Shown here: piece after piece, positions 47,849 through 60,596 of the stretch
How positions within the stretch are numbered: the stretch's first letter is position 1
Layout of the letters: the number at the start of each line of letters is the position of its first letter
Assembly: GCA_963169105.1 (NCBI GenBank)
Contig: OY720639.1
Span: 49,767,848 to 49,831,847, forward strand
Origin: Ceriagrion tenellum
Taxonomy: Eukaryota; Arthropoda; Insecta; Odonata; Coenagrionidae
Reading direction: 5' to 3'
DNA: 64,000 bases
The notes under the pieces: generated by a model
The model's input: only the letters and a program-made list of their open reading frames with translations
Database searches by the model: none
Told to the model about the DNA's origin: nothing
Made by a program: the position numbers and the translations under genes

Positions 47849-47902
47849 GATATAAATATGTCAGTAAAACAGATGATAGTGATATAAATATGTCAGAAAA
47901 AA
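47849..47902 (+). repeat. Short direct repeat
   Basis: TGATATAAATATGTCAGTAA (47849) and TGATATAAATATGTCAGAAA (47880) are separated by 31 bp. This is a two-copy duplication. Confidence 0.7.
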
Positions 47903-48789
47903 TGGTAATTTCATGTCACTGCATTCCGCTTCAGGAATATACATCAGACGTACATACTCATCGGCTCTGGGGTTGTTAGGTCACTGGTCACGGGAGGAGT
48001 GGGAATAGGGAAAATGAATCGGGAGAGGGCAGAAGCAGTAATTGAGGTGTGTTTTGGAGTCCGTTTCTCGACTTGTATTGCTCTTACCATTGATAGGACT
48101 CTTAAAAAGAGCAATTATTGTCCTTAGCTATCTCCCGGTCCATATTTCCCACTACTTTTAAGTACCTTTTTGGTTCCATTTAGACGACGGAGTCCTATCA
48201 CAAATTTTGTACGAATGTCCCATTTTTCAGTTCATCAAAATCTTTCACAGAATTTACTATTCATTTCTTTCCAGAATCAGAAAATATATTTTGAACAATA
48301 TTTTGAATTAACTTTGCACGCTACAGCTTCATAAATTGAGGGAAGTCCCACACACCATTTGTTAAAACTAAGATTACTGACAGATAAATAGTTGATTCGA
48401 ATTCATCAGAAAACTGCCGTCAATTGTTTTTCACTTTGATGCCTTACGATTTGTCGTCTTAGACTTATTTTACAGATTTCTTAGATAGACATCTTAGGCC
48501 GTCGTCTTAAACAGATGAAAAGAGATTGAAACATAAAAAGGAAGGTACATGTGTGGGTTTAATCATACCTTCCCAGTCATCCTGAAGGTCACGTACATTT
48601 TTTCACTGACTTGAGGCATGCTAAATATTCCATTCCTATTGATGCACCAACCCTATTGTTGGCTTTTTTATTTTCACTAAACGTATTAACGATGATTTTG
48701 TCTATGCCAAAACGTTGGACTAGCATTATTATTCAACCTATCACTTGATTCGTGTTTTCAGAGGCCGCTAGATGCTTCGCTTGGGAACT
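47903..48789. other. Non-coding DNA, no gene seen
   Basis: Two related GTCGTCTTA words at about 48451 and 48500 are the only feature noticed. Confidence 0.5.
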
Positions 48790-49030
48790 TGAACACGCGA
48801 TCCAACTCTTTATTGTGTGCCGATGCAATTACAGCATCCCACTTCTCCGCAACCTCCTTTATTCTTTGCCGCCTGTCACTTGTTTTTCCCAACCCTAAAT
48901 CTTCACCTGCCCATCAACCCCACTGCACATCCGTCGCCCAACCCCCTCTTCAACTCTCACTCTCTCTGTCTCTCTCCACCTTTTATTCTCTTCTCTCGGG
49001 GGAAAAAACGTTCCGTCCAGGAAGGGTGGG
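48790..49030. repeat. Pyrimidine-rich tract
   Basis: The + strand is strongly C/T-rich (CAACTCTCACTCTCTCTGTC followed by TCTCTCC) with few purines from about 48840 to 49000. Frames in all phases on both strands stay open because of this bias. Confidence 0.5.
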
Positions 49031-51278
49031 AACCAATGCAACGTAAATGAGTTCGGGTTTTTGTAATGCAGCGGAAATGAGAGGGCTTGAATTAAATCTC
49101 TTGAAATGGGCTGGTGGTGACAAGGGAAAAGAAGAATTGTACGCACAACATCCCGCGCCCGGAGGCTAAATGTGAAATTTTAAAAGGGTGGCATTCAGGA
49201 AGCATGAAAGTAACAGAATAACTGTGAATTTAATTGTAAGTACCGGGCAGTGGAATCTTGATTCAACGTTTTAACTGTTGATTAGTAGATTTAATTGGAT
49301 TTTAAAATCAAACTTCCGTATTCTAAGTGTACGGGGTTTAACCACGAATAGCGATGATTATTTCATGACAGTAGTCGGATCACCCCGATCCCCATACCCT
49401 GTACATTCTTCCTAAATGTAGTTTAGAAAGTTCAGCACCACACAAAAGCACACAATCCTCATGTCATTGCCTTCTTCGGTTGTCTCTTACTCATTGCGTA
49501 TCATTCTATCATCTCAGTCATCATTATTGGCTTTCATCCCTGTCTACGTGTACCCACCATTCCATCTACAATTACGGCCCACACCATTGGTCTTCATGTT
49601 CTTCATTTTCATTGCTTCTGTCTTCATTTTCATTGCTACTTGATGTCGTTGACTTGACTTTTTAGATGCTCCTATCACTAATAAAATGTTATATCAAATC
49701 ATCTAAGCCAAGACCATAGACGGAAGATGAAAAATGTATACGTCAAGCGTGAATGTCACATGTCGTTTGGGACGGTACCAACCTGGCAACCATCAAATTT
49801 TACGAATAAGGGATAATTTTAGGCCAAAGAAATCTTCACTTAAGCAATTTCATTATAACCATGAATTACTTAGGCAAATATATAATAGTCGATAGCCTTT
49901 TCATAGACATTATGGAGCAAGTCGCAGGTAAAAACTAGAAACAGGAAAAACGAATTTGACAGCCAACGTTCTCACTTACACTACTATGCCCAATTTCAGC
50001 AACTCTCATTCACTCCAATTTTGAGAATAGTACGTCCCTCAGTTCCTCTTAAGGTTTTATGTGATCAATAAATCAAGATTGTGCCATACGATAGCATGTT
50101 CAGTACATTTACGCTCTCTGTATTGCGGCATCAGCAACTGTCAACTGATGAATATTTTAAAGGTGTTAGATTTTAATTACGTTAGAAGTACTCTGTAATA
50201 TGAACAATAATGTTTAGGAAGGTATTAGTTTGATTTATTTTCGAACTGGTTCTATCTTACTAGATGAGTAAAGCTGGTAGAATATCCATTACCATGGCTT
50301 TGTTCGGATTTCCTCGCCTTTAACTAAGTATTTCTTTCGCTCAAACGGTGAATCCACGAATTTAACCTCAAATTCAAAAGATTACTTTCCTTGCCTCAAT
50401 TATTGGGAAAAAATAAATACAAAATGCCCAAATCGCGGAACATCGGATAAGTTATTGTAATTCCGAAAATATTTCTCGGGAAAGCCATGCACTAGCATAA
50501 TTTTGTTTACGTTACCTAAAACAATAGCTCGTAGCATGCTTGATAACATTCCGTGGAAGATAAAAGCATGAAATGCCAATGGAGGCGGTGATGTAAACTG
50601 AAATATACTTTCAAGGACAACGTCCATTAAAAACTGGCACTTAATTCTATTATTAGGAACGAAACGGCAAACAAAAATGGCAACGCCTGGGTAGGTATAA
50701 TGACGGATAAGATAAACAAATGAGCAGCCAAAGAGGCCTTTTAGCATCCACTTTGGAGAGACACTCAACGGTGCGTGAGAGTGCTTCCGTTTGGTGTATT
50801 TTTCATATTTTCAGAGGAGTGTTGCTCGCCAAAAAAAGAGCCTCTTCCATTCCTCAAATTTCTGGCGATTTGAGGATTGCTTTCCTTTCCCTTGGGCAGC
50901 AACGCTAATGTTCCCTTTTGCGAGCTTACATAATTTATTTCAAGCATCCTCTCCGTTTTTTTCTAGTTGAAACTTTACAAACTGCAGCACATGTGAGATC
51001 GTACTACATACATAAGTAGAATCGGATACCTATGAATGGATTTCCCCAAGCGAAGTCATAAACGTAAAATATTGTTGAAACAAGTTTAGAAAGGTACGAT
51101 TGAAATTGGAATTAATAACTGGAAACAAGACTCCAAGAAGGTCAGTATTTATGATAATCTACAACTGATTTATATGATTTCAAAATGATTTTCTTCCTTT
51201 CCTTTTCTAAACAGGTTATAAAAACTAGCATCATGGATCGATGAAGGTATTCCTATCGAAGTTATTTAATGATTAGAG
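49031..51278. other. Non-coding DNA, no gene seen
   Basis: A 122-codon minus-strand frame at 50400-50768 has cysteine- and phenylalanine-rich but unrecognised sequence. No splice signals make a convincing exon. Confidence 0.45.
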
Positions 51279-51412
51279 AGCTAGCAGCTGGAATCATGTG
51301 ACGTTAAGAGCATGCTACAAGTGTGCTGAACACGCATGGTACCCAATGGTAGTATGCGTGTTCAGTACACTTGTAGCATGCTCTTAATGTCACATGATTC
51401 CAGCTGCTAGCT
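51279..51412. repeat. Near-perfect 134-bp hairpin (64-bp arms, 4-nt loop)
   Basis: AGCTAGCAGCTGGAATCATG at 51279 is mirrored by CATGATTCCAGCTGCTAGCT ending at 51412. The arms pair along about 64 bp around a CAAT loop at 51344-51347. Departures are one G-G mismatch (51339/51352) and three G-T pairs; in a + strand transcript the G-T pairs become G-U wobbles, so the RNA fold would be almost unbroken. GAGCATGCTAC and the palindromes GCATGC and CAGCTG lie in both arms. No obvious target-site duplication is seen. It could be a foldback/MITE, a recent inverted duplication, or a long small-RNA precursor. No known miRNA is recognised. Confidence 0.85.
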
Positions 51413-52988
51413 TCAAGGAAACGTGACTACTAGATTTAAGTACGAGTAAGAAAGAGAAATTTAATGAAGTCTATACTCTATATTTATTCTATATAGTCTA
51501 GTTTTATTCTTACATGATATTAGGAACGTATAAAGATATGCGTTCCTTCTGTCGAAAATGAATGTCTTTGCTGTTATAGGGAATAAATAATAGAGAGCTC
51601 AAACAATTTACCTAGTATCTGCTCAATAAACATAAGCATTTAATGACTTTACTTTGACGAAAGCAGAATTAGGTATTACAGTAATACGACCACACGCGTT
51701 TCTAGCGGCCTTACTCTATTAATTTAGGTACCATAGCTTTCCTTGCCGGTATCATTTAACGTATTTGCGAAATCCTTAATGGCGAGGCCGAAACATCTTT
51801 AACGAGGGGGAGCCAACTTGACACTTCGGGTTTTCGTTCAGGACTCGAGAATTCCGCCCAGAGTTCCAAGCCTCCGGTTCAAGAGACCTCTGGAAGATCT
51901 CTTGGAGCCTCCCGACCGATTTTCACCTCTGCACTCGGTGATGAAGTTGCTTTGGCTCGTATTTAGCATTGTTTAGGTATTTAGTCGATTTAGTGCTGCT
52001 GAAGCGACAGGAGGGCCCTTCCCCCTTTCTCAGAGGGAGTACTCGGCCCAATGTCTGTGGCTCTGAAGGCCCTCGGGTCGGCTTAATGGCGTCATTTAAT
52101 TCGCCCGTAACGAGAAACCGTGACGAAGTGGGGCTTGGAAAGCGCGTTTTAACCCGGACACAAAACCTCCCACGCTCACGCGTACATATAATCCCTATCC
52201 TTCAAACGGGTCGACCGTCGAGTCAGCAAATTTTTCCTACCCCAATGCTGGTCCTAATTACCTACCTTTCCTCTATTAATTAAACAAATTTCCTTCCCTG
52301 TTGCACCACAACGCCCTGAAATATTACTCTTCCAAAGGACTAAATAAGATTTGCGATTTGTATTATTCGAAGTTAACCTCGAGCTGAACTTTTACATTAA
52401 TAAGTAAGAATTGGCTATTTCGTATCGATGCCAACAGTTTATTTCCTACTTTAAGTACGTCACATAAATTTCCTCCTTAATTTATACTTGGCGGTTATAC
52501 AGGGCGAAGTAAAGGTAACGTTGCATACCAATATGTTAGCACAAGCTACAGAGAGAACAAATGTGAATACCATGTGGTATTTCGTCGCTTGGCCGTTTCA
52601 AGAGGGCCCAGTTTTAAAATGTTAGTGAAACTTAAGGTTGATAGATGGCATGACCGCTATTTCCGTGACTTATTAACTGAGATTTAAGGTTTTGTTAAGG
52701 GAAATAGACCTTTGGTGGGGTGAGCGTTACAAATAGAATAGTTCCTTCTCATTTGATATAAAAATGAGTCAATGTTTCATCAGAAATTACCATTACGAAG
52801 TAAACAGAATAAGCTCTCTGCTAAGCGCCCCTGTCGTGACTTATCTTTCTTGTCATTAATTATCTGGATAAATTCAATAATTCCATGCGATCTAATACGT
52901 AATAAGGTCGTGTATGACTGGGAAGGGAATGTGAAGTGTCATTTGCAGATTTTAGTATGCTTGATAAACTAATTACGCTTCTCCTAAC
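51413..52988. other. Non-coding DNA with a GC-richer segment at 51.78-52.26 kb
   Basis: From about 51780 to 52260 the composition is richer in GC (GGCGAGGCCG, GGGTTTTCG, CCGCCCAGAG) and a 104-codon + frame (51969-52283) stays open without a recognised domain. Within it TCTGGAAGATCTCTTGGAG contains a near-palindrome around AGATCT. The rest is AT-rich and featureless. Confidence 0.4.
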
Positions 52989-53130
52989 TAGAGATGGGCA
53001 ACATCGTTCAATACCATGACCGAGTCTTGAATCGGTCGTTCAATCTAAAGAATCGATTCTTGGATCTCGTTCAATTTTTTTCATTATAGTGGTTCATTGA
53101 AATAAATTTTAACTTTAATTTAAACATATA

Positions 53131-53308
53131 GTGAAACCTGTATTTAGCGGCCAAAAGCAGGCCTTTGAAATAAATCCCGCAAGAGAGAAAGTGTCCGCTG
53201 ATTGGAGGTAAAATTTCAATTGATAATATCATAAATTCATTTTCCGAAAATTTTTATCGCACACAGATGAGACCGCCCTAATGAGGTGGCCTCTGAGGCA
53301 GGTTTCAC
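53131..53308. mobile_element. pogo/Tc1-type MITE with TA target site, nested in the hAT-like element
   Basis: The left end TA|GTGAAACCTGTATTTAGCGG and the right end GGCAGGTTTCAC|TA give perfect 10-bp inverted repeats (GTGAAACCTG), with a further GGCC match displaced inside, flanked by TA. The internal words GTGTCCGCTGATTGGAGG and AGACCGCCCTAATGAGGTGG are of the kind seen next to pogo/Tigger-like ends. At 178 bp it carries no transposase. It must have inserted after the hAT-like element, or been carried by it. Confidence 0.7.
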
Positions 53309-53971
53309 TATGCAGTGCTTCTGTAAGCATGCCTTAAAAACTACTGCTGACGAGAAAAAGTATATTTGTTGCTGAAACATGTACGACTTCTAAAAATGGT
53401 GAAAAACCTACAAAAAAGTTAGTCATATCACTCGCTATAAAAAATGGTATACACCGCCGAAAATAACCGATAAATCGAGTCTTTTAATTATACACCATCT
53501 TTTTGAGTGTGTAAGAAATGCATCGAAGTATATAAAAAATGGAGGAGCTAAAATCTGCTAATGCAAGTTTGGGTGGATGAAGTACAGCGCGTTCATCGAA
53601 ATATTCGTAGGCTACTGTTCCTGAAAGTTGCGGAAGCATACGCCTAAAATGCAGCGAAAATCTTTTGGAACATTTTTTCAATGCTATTCTTTTGAAAAAA
53701 GTTTCTGCTCCGTCATTAATGGAACAAACACAAAAATGTTAAAAAAATATTTCTGGTAAAATTTATAATTTTGATTAAATATTTGCCTCAGTAGGTTTGT
53801 AGTTAAAGGAATTATGAATTTATTTATTCAAAGATCGAGAAAATTTTTTAGAAGTTTGCGAACAAACGCAAACGGACAAGATTTTAATAGTCAAGAATTC
53901 ATTATTCCACCGCGATCACTAATTCCTTGAGTATAATTTGATTCTCAGGCCAGCGACTCCTCAAGGAATCA

Positions 53972-54236
53972 CTGAATCCGAGTCCTCATCTGAATCTGAG
54001 TCCTAATCTGAATCCGAGTCCTCAACTGAATCTGAATCCGAATCCTAATCTGAATCCGAGTCCTCAACTGAATCTGAATCCTAATCCTAATCTGAATCCG
54101 AGTCCTCAACTGAATCTGAATCCGAATCCTAATCTGAATCCGAGTCCTTAACTGAATCTGAATCCGAATCCTAATCTGAATCCGAGTCCTTAAGTGAATC
54201 TGAATCCTAATCCGAATCTGACTCCTCGAGGACTCA
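53972..54236 (+). repeat. Minisatellite: 42-bp higher-order unit of a 6-bp motif
   Basis: The hexamer family TGAATC/CGAGTC/CTAATC repeats from about 53972 to 54236. The best-defined unit is CTGAATCCGAGTCCTCAA followed by CTGAATCTGAATCCGAATCC and TAAT (42 bp), present about four to five times with small changes (TCAA to TTAA, CGAATC to TAATCC). In one frame it would read as a 14-residue Leu/Asn/Pro/Ser repeat, but TAA stops enter in the later units and no gene surrounds it. It lies inside the hAT-like element. Confidence 0.85.
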
Positions 54237-54566
54237 TGAGTCCTCCCTCTCCGCGGGCTCTACGAGAACACAGGTCCCCCTCCCTCAGACTTCAAATTTC
54301 AAGAGTGGAGGGACTCGTTTCTTCCTGTCGTTCACTTGATTCTCTGCTTTGCCGAGTGGTGCGCCCATTTCCATTCCCAAACTTCCAAGTGTGGGGGGAC
54401 TCGTGGCCTCGCCTGTCAGTTAGTTCCCATCTTTGCCGGGTGTTCCGCCTATTTTCATTACGATTCGTAAGGAACGACGATTCATTACCGCGAACGACTC
54501 CGTTCGTCAACTCACTTCAAAGAGTCGTTCGAATTGATTCGTTCGTTCGCGACCGACCCATCTCTA

Positions 54567-57500
54567 ATCTGAGGTTGAATGGGTCACATGACAATACTGG
54601 CATTAGAATATCAGTAAACCCAATCTGTCTGGAGCATTCCGGCGGAGAGAGATGTATATTCTAGAAAAACGAAGTGGACGTTAAAGAGGTAGCTAGTGTA
54701 GCATGGTTAATAGTGCCAATGGAAAACAATAGGCAATGAAAGCTCAACGAAGGCGGGTTGAATGAAAAATCAGGTAAATGGATGTATTGTCGGAGGTATT
54801 CACGTTGTATTTTAAGAAAGCTAGTGATACTCGTTTGATCCAAGTTGACTCTTAAAGATGAAGTAAAAATGAGGTTAGGAATGTTTTTTTTTATACCAGT
54901 GCTTCTGTCTGAAGATGACCCATGAGGGGACTTATACGTTGTTATTGAGGTAATTGGCATTACGTTATAATTATAATTCACTGTCGTGAATTTAGGACTT
55001 GACCGGGCGCTTTGTGTCACGTACGTAGAAATCAATTACTTCTTAGACTACATGTCACCTGTTTATTGTTTATTTGACAGAGCATGATGGCTTGTAGTAT
55101 TGGCCAGTGAGTGGAGGAATTGATCCTATAGTCAGAGCCACTTTTCCAATTGTCATGTTTGCGGACAAATTTACGGATCCTCTGGCGGTTTTGTATTAGG
55201 CTCCGTTGAAGTTATTATAAATTGTACGAAAGTATTTTGACTATCAATTTTGATCTATTCGTATCACGTGCCCCTAGTGATATTGACTGCTACACGAGTC
55301 TCCGAGTAATAATGACCTTAGTAGTCGAAAACAATTTCATTCTTCAATGCTTATACCATTTTCAATAATGGTTTTGTTCTACATTGGAGGTTATTTATAG
55401 TAACGGCCCAAAGCATTGTCTTTTAGAATGAATTGTCAATACGGTATAAGTGTTACCCGTGAAATGCTACCTCTTGGCGATACCTGTCATCCTCAAATTC
55501 ATAGTTATCTCATCAATGCATTTAATCGACGAAGTTTAGAATCGGCTCCTGGGAACTTATTTGTTGTGTGATTTCTGATAAACGTCAGCTAATGGTTCAT
55601 CAGACTCTCTTGATCCGCTTTGCTATTATTTAACTGGTATAAATGTTAGGAGTCGTGGAGCCTGCGCTTTCTGGTATACTTAGCCATGGAAATACGACCT
55701 GTAGCTCACTAATTTAATTCTACATATCTCAGAGTTTAGGTAGGCTTATCTTGCATTTTGATAAATGGACCTTTTACTTGAGGGAGACTATTTAAAGTTG
55801 TCTGATTACTAATTCAAATCAAAAATTCTCTTGCTGATATTCCATATAGACTTTCTTGTTTGTAAATCATCGTCTGAAAGTACAAACTTTTATGTGCTCT
55901 CTGCACATTCAGGTGTTGTCGATTTGACTACAAATTTGTCGTGGTGGAAGGGCTTGCGTGTTCCTTAGACTCATAATCACGCATTTATTATTTGAATTTC
56001 GTACCACAGTTATTTAGTGACCCTTGCTAATGGTAGTCCATAATATTTATTCTCCCTTAATTTTACGTTTAAATGTCATTTTTTCATGGTTTTATATATA
56101 TTCATGTATATATATACATACATTTATTTATTCAATTGAAAATTTCAATCTAGCAATATATCTTATACTGATTCATAAAATGTTAGGTCATTCTCCCAAA
56201 TCTCAGCTTTCATTGTTTTGAATTAGTTGTTTTTTCCACGGTAAAATTATTTATTTCATGTCAACTAGTCGCTGATGTTACTCAGTTATGTCATTAAATC
56301 ATCTTAGAATTCATGAACGTATTCCAAAAAGTCATGCCTAAATTATTTCGTATTAAATCAAATATGTAATATCGTTGAACGCACGCTTCATTCCAGTCCA
56401 TTCACGGATTTCATGTTATTTTCTGCTATACTTTATTTATTTTATTTGTGCCATCATTACATTATGCAAAAAGTCCTTTGTTGCTGCAATATTGATGTAC
56501 ACTGATAAAATTTAGTACAAGTTCCCGTTTTCTTTTAGCGTTGACTTTTCTTTGAAATACTCCCAGTCATTTCCTTTTAGGAATTATATTATATTCCTCT
56601 CTTTTTCATAGCCATTAGCGGTATGTAATGAGTAAAATAATCGATAAGGAAAGAAAAATACCCCTCACTCATTTAAACTACCTCCGTTTTTGAAATGCAA
56701 ATCGCCGCCATATCGCTTCTGACGACCGGTTAGCCCCGATTGGTTCAGGAGTTATTCAAATAAACCTAGAACCTTATAGAGGTGGACCTTTTCATTCTCA
56801 GTCTTGAAAATAATACAGAAAAAAATGAAATGTTGACACACTCTTAGTATTACCGAGAAACCACATGCATAGTAATGCTTCGAGTCAAGACATCAAGGGA
56901 ACGGTATTTTAACGCTCATGTGAGATGCGGTATTGAATAATTTCATCGCTGTTTTATTCCATTAATTTGATTTAGTAAATTAATCAATGCACATATGATG
57001 GTGGTACTTTGATGATTTCTTAACAAATTCAATTTAACTTCAATAGTTGGTGTGTAGTGAGAAAGCTTTCGATTTCCGCATGGACGGGATCACTTTCATT
57101 GTTTGACTGTTTAAAGTAACGCGTTAATGGTACAAGTGAGAATCACAAGCCATCGAAGTATGCAGGCTGGCCCAAAGGAATGTTTAAATTGCTGCTCTCC
57201 CTTCCCTTTGGCGAAGTGCTAGACTGGCAGTCGGCTTCTTTGTGATGTCCCCACTTTACGGAATCGACTGAAATGCTTCCGTATTTGGCGAGGGTGGAAA
57301 GAGGCAAGGTGATGAGTTGGCTGCGAGGCCCCGGTGGGTGCGTAACTCGTGAACTTGACGGAACAAAGTGGAAAAATTCCTAGCTCTGAAACAAATTGAA
57401 GTGTGCCGAAGAATTGAATGACAGTAGAAGGAGTTGCTTCGAATAAAGGGTCATTATGCGTGGAATCGAATGGATAGGGGATTGAAAGGGAAGGAAAGGA

Positions 57501-59630
57501 CAAGTCAGGGACCAAGAGAGGAAAATACTTTTGACATGACATGAAAATGAAAGTTAAGGTGTATTGTATCCTGAAAGAGAACCTCTTTTGAAACGGAACG
57601 AAACCAGTCTAAACTGCTGCCGTGAGAACAAACAAGAATAATGGATTGGAAATGATACACAAAGGCAACTTGGAAAAAGTTTACGATTAATATTAAAACA
57701 TATAGTTCTTGATCGTTAAGGGGTGTTAAGCAATCCTAACAGATTAAACCTTTAAGCTGCTGATAATGAATGATGCCCGATCAACATAGATGACCGGTAG
57801 CGTGGTATGTCTATTGCTGCTATTCCTTGAGGGGAATACATATCGCACTTTAATCTAATTGGTCTCTAATTGAATAAGGAAAAGTAGTATTGTTTCTTTC
57901 ATTTACATGTTTCATCAAGGAAAATAAGAACAATTTTTATTTACATAATATTCTTGCTTTCACGTGGAAAAATCATTCATGACATATCAACATAAATTTC
58001 GTTGTTTTTCAAATGTTTACAGATAAAAAGTTTTTTAATCGTTATTTTTAAAAATATGTTAATTTTCAACTTTGGGAGCAGTCAAAAGGTTTTATTATCC
58101 GTAAACTTAAAATTTTTAATAAAGCTGTGCATCCCCGAAGAAATGCCGCCTGGGGCAGACCGCTTCCTTTGCCTGTCCTTAGTTATGCCCAAGTTTAAGG
58201 ATTGTGCTTTCCAACATGTAGACTGAGTCTTTATAACACCTACGTCAAGCTTATTGTGAGCTCTTAATAATTTCTGGCTCCATTTTCATCGTTATAATAT
58301 TGTATTTGCTTCATGAGACCGTATCTTTCCTCGATCACCCACTACAATATATGTGAGTCAAAATTTGCTAACTAAGTCGAATAATGAAAGAGACCCTACA
58401 TTCATCGCAGAAAACATATAAATTGCCCTATTTTGAATAAATGGAATTGCACCGAATTCTAAGTAGACAAAAGAGACGATGCAATAAATGTAAGCACAGC
58501 ATACCCTAAAATGCCATCACGGCGATTGATATCATTCCCGGAAATACATTCGCAAGCCTACTGAAAACATTTTGTAATCATTGAATCTTTCCTGTAAGCT
58601 GGCCCTTTATACCCTAAATTAATGAATATTTTTTTATTTACTCAAAACACAGCTGGTGCACAGTGCTGTGAGAAATTTACGTGGCAAAATGAATATTTAA
58701 ACATAAAATATGTGTTTTACCAAATATATAAATGATTTATCATGCCAAAAGATCCATGTTGTATTAAAGATATAGGTTGCAAAAATTGATTTCACCGAAT
58801 GGAGGCCGAATAATATACAGGTTTGTGCTTAGGAATCACTTTGATTCAAAGATTGAATTACACGTCTGGAGCCAAGGACACCCGGTTGGTGACCCTGCTC
58901 TAAAGAAATGAACGGCTAACAACTGCAACGGTAGGTCTCACGCCTTACACGTTCCCTACTGCTCCTGAAATCGACATGAGTACAAGGTAAAGCCGTGATA
59001 AAAGTATTTATACCGTAAAATGACTTCCTCCTTTATTTTAATATTCTTGCCAATTCGAGGAAAAGGCTTCATCTATTTTTTATTAACATAAAAATCTTAC
59101 CTTTCCTCTCCATGTTTTTAGAGATTTGAAGCTGAAATAACGTGGCCTCAAATCTAAGAATGAAAGAAGCATGGGGAAACACGTATTCTTTTCTTTTAAA
59201 GGAATTTCATTTTCGTAGAAAACTGCTTATGAGAAGCAAATCCTCACCAATCTAAATTATAATAGTGAGACACCAACTCCTAGTTTACGGTTTGTAATCG
59301 GAATCGTTGCAAAAATGCGTTTGTACAATAGCAATGGCGGTACAGTGGGCATCTTTGGCTAGAAAAATTGCTCATGAAAAATATGAAAGTCAAATTACCT
59401 GCCTATTTCATACTTCAATTGTGTTTTTAAATAGCTAAGGGTTATCCTCAGAGTAAGTGATATTTTTATACAAAGCGTTCGAAAGAGAAGGCGGAATACA
59501 GTGTCGACTCACTCAATTTCGTAGGATCCTCCTTTAGCAATGAGCAGTAAAGCAAACGCTCGCTAAGTGACAGTTATCCGTTAATTTCCTCACATCAGAA
59601 CTTTACTACTGCTCCGGAAATTAGACAGTT
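54567..59630. other. Long stretch without recognisable genes
   Basis: AT-rich with no domain-bearing frame. A 124-codon minus-strand frame at 54661-55035 and a 107-codon one at 57219-57542 are unrecognised. The word CGATTGGTTCAGGAGTTATT at 56738 resembles words found in some arthropod repeats. A TATATATACATACAT run lies at about 56105. Confidence 0.5.
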
Positions 59631-59639
59631 TTTCGGTTG

Positions 59640-60200
59640 AAGTGCAAGAGTGGAGTGTCCTTTTGAGAGGGGACTGCGCAAGGGGCCAGGAGAGTTCAAA
59701 CGTAGTCTGTGAGAAGGAAATTTAAAAAAAGAGGAAATTGAAACGAAGAAAGAGATGGAGTCAGGTGTACGGACGGGGGAAAGAGGGAGAAGGATGGAAG
59801 TGGAGGCAGAGAGGAAAAAAGGAAGAGCCAACGGCATGGATGGACGGAGAAACAAATTACACACCCTTCTCTCTTTTGTTACCCGTGTAGGTAACCGATT
59901 TCCTCAAGCGGAGAAATGACGGCAAATCACCGACTGACTGAGAGAGGAGAGCGCCAAGTGGACAGAATGGAACCAAAATGGCGGAAGGATTTAGTTAGGG
60001 CGGGAAGGGTATACGGCGAAATTGGAAAGGAGGGAGGAGGGGATTGAGGGTGGAAGGAAGAGCTGTGGAATAGGAGGAAGGTGCTGTGTAGGAAGGGAGA
60101 GGACTCAGAATCTTTTTCTTCATCGTTCATTTTTTTAGCCTCTCCGTTCATTTTTTTATCTCTTCGTAGGATTTTTCTGGCTCCGAAACTGGAAGCGTTT
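59640..60200. repeat. Purine-rich tract
   Basis: The + strand is A/G-rich over most of 59640-60110 (GGGGGAAAGAGGGAGAAGGA, GGAAAGGAGGGAGGAGGGGA). It ends at a short tandem duplication, CCGTTCATTTTTTTA/TCGTTCATTTTTTTA, near 60123-60160. The serine/proline-rich frames on the minus strand are side effects. Confidence 0.5.
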
Positions 60201-60596
60201 GGTCTGGAGCGAGTGTGAGATTGAAGGATGAGAATGAAGCAGCATGGCTGATTCAGACCCGCACATGGCGTTTTTTACCTGCGCTATTTCTCGGTGCTGG
60301 TCCATCCTGCGTTTTCCAGAGTGTGAAAGGGATCAGACGTGACTTTCCCTTCCTTAAGACGCATTTTTACGGCTGCTATACAATGTAATCTAGCTATTAA
60401 AGGCAATATATGTATACTCATCATGGGTTAGCTCTGCTAGCTATACGTCTTTTAGAGTGTGATTGAGCAACGTTTCTTTGAACGATGAGAAATATCTCAT
60501 TGTGAAGATTCAGGTCAATCGATGAGCAATAATTCCGACGCTGAAGGTGTATTCTGTAGGTCATAAAAATAAAGATGCACATATTCGCCCATCAAA

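Larger units (their letters stand above)
52989..54566. mobile_element. hAT-like non-autonomous element with nested insertions
   Basis: The left end TAGAGATGGGC (52989-52999) is matched by CCCATCTCTA at 54557-54566. This [C/T]AGAGATGGG-type end is widespread among hAT transposons. Subterminal words typical of such elements are repeated on both sides: GAATCGATTC, GTCTTGAATCGGTCGTTC and CTCGTTC on the left, and GAACGACTCCGTTCGTC, GAGTCGTTCGAATTG and CGTTCGTTCGCG on the right. The 8-bp flanks (CTCCTAAC and ATCTGAGG) do not match, so the two ends may come from different copies or the duplication has decayed. No transposase is recognised in the 1.58 kb. A pogo-like MITE and a minisatellite lie inside. 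Confidence 0.6.
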
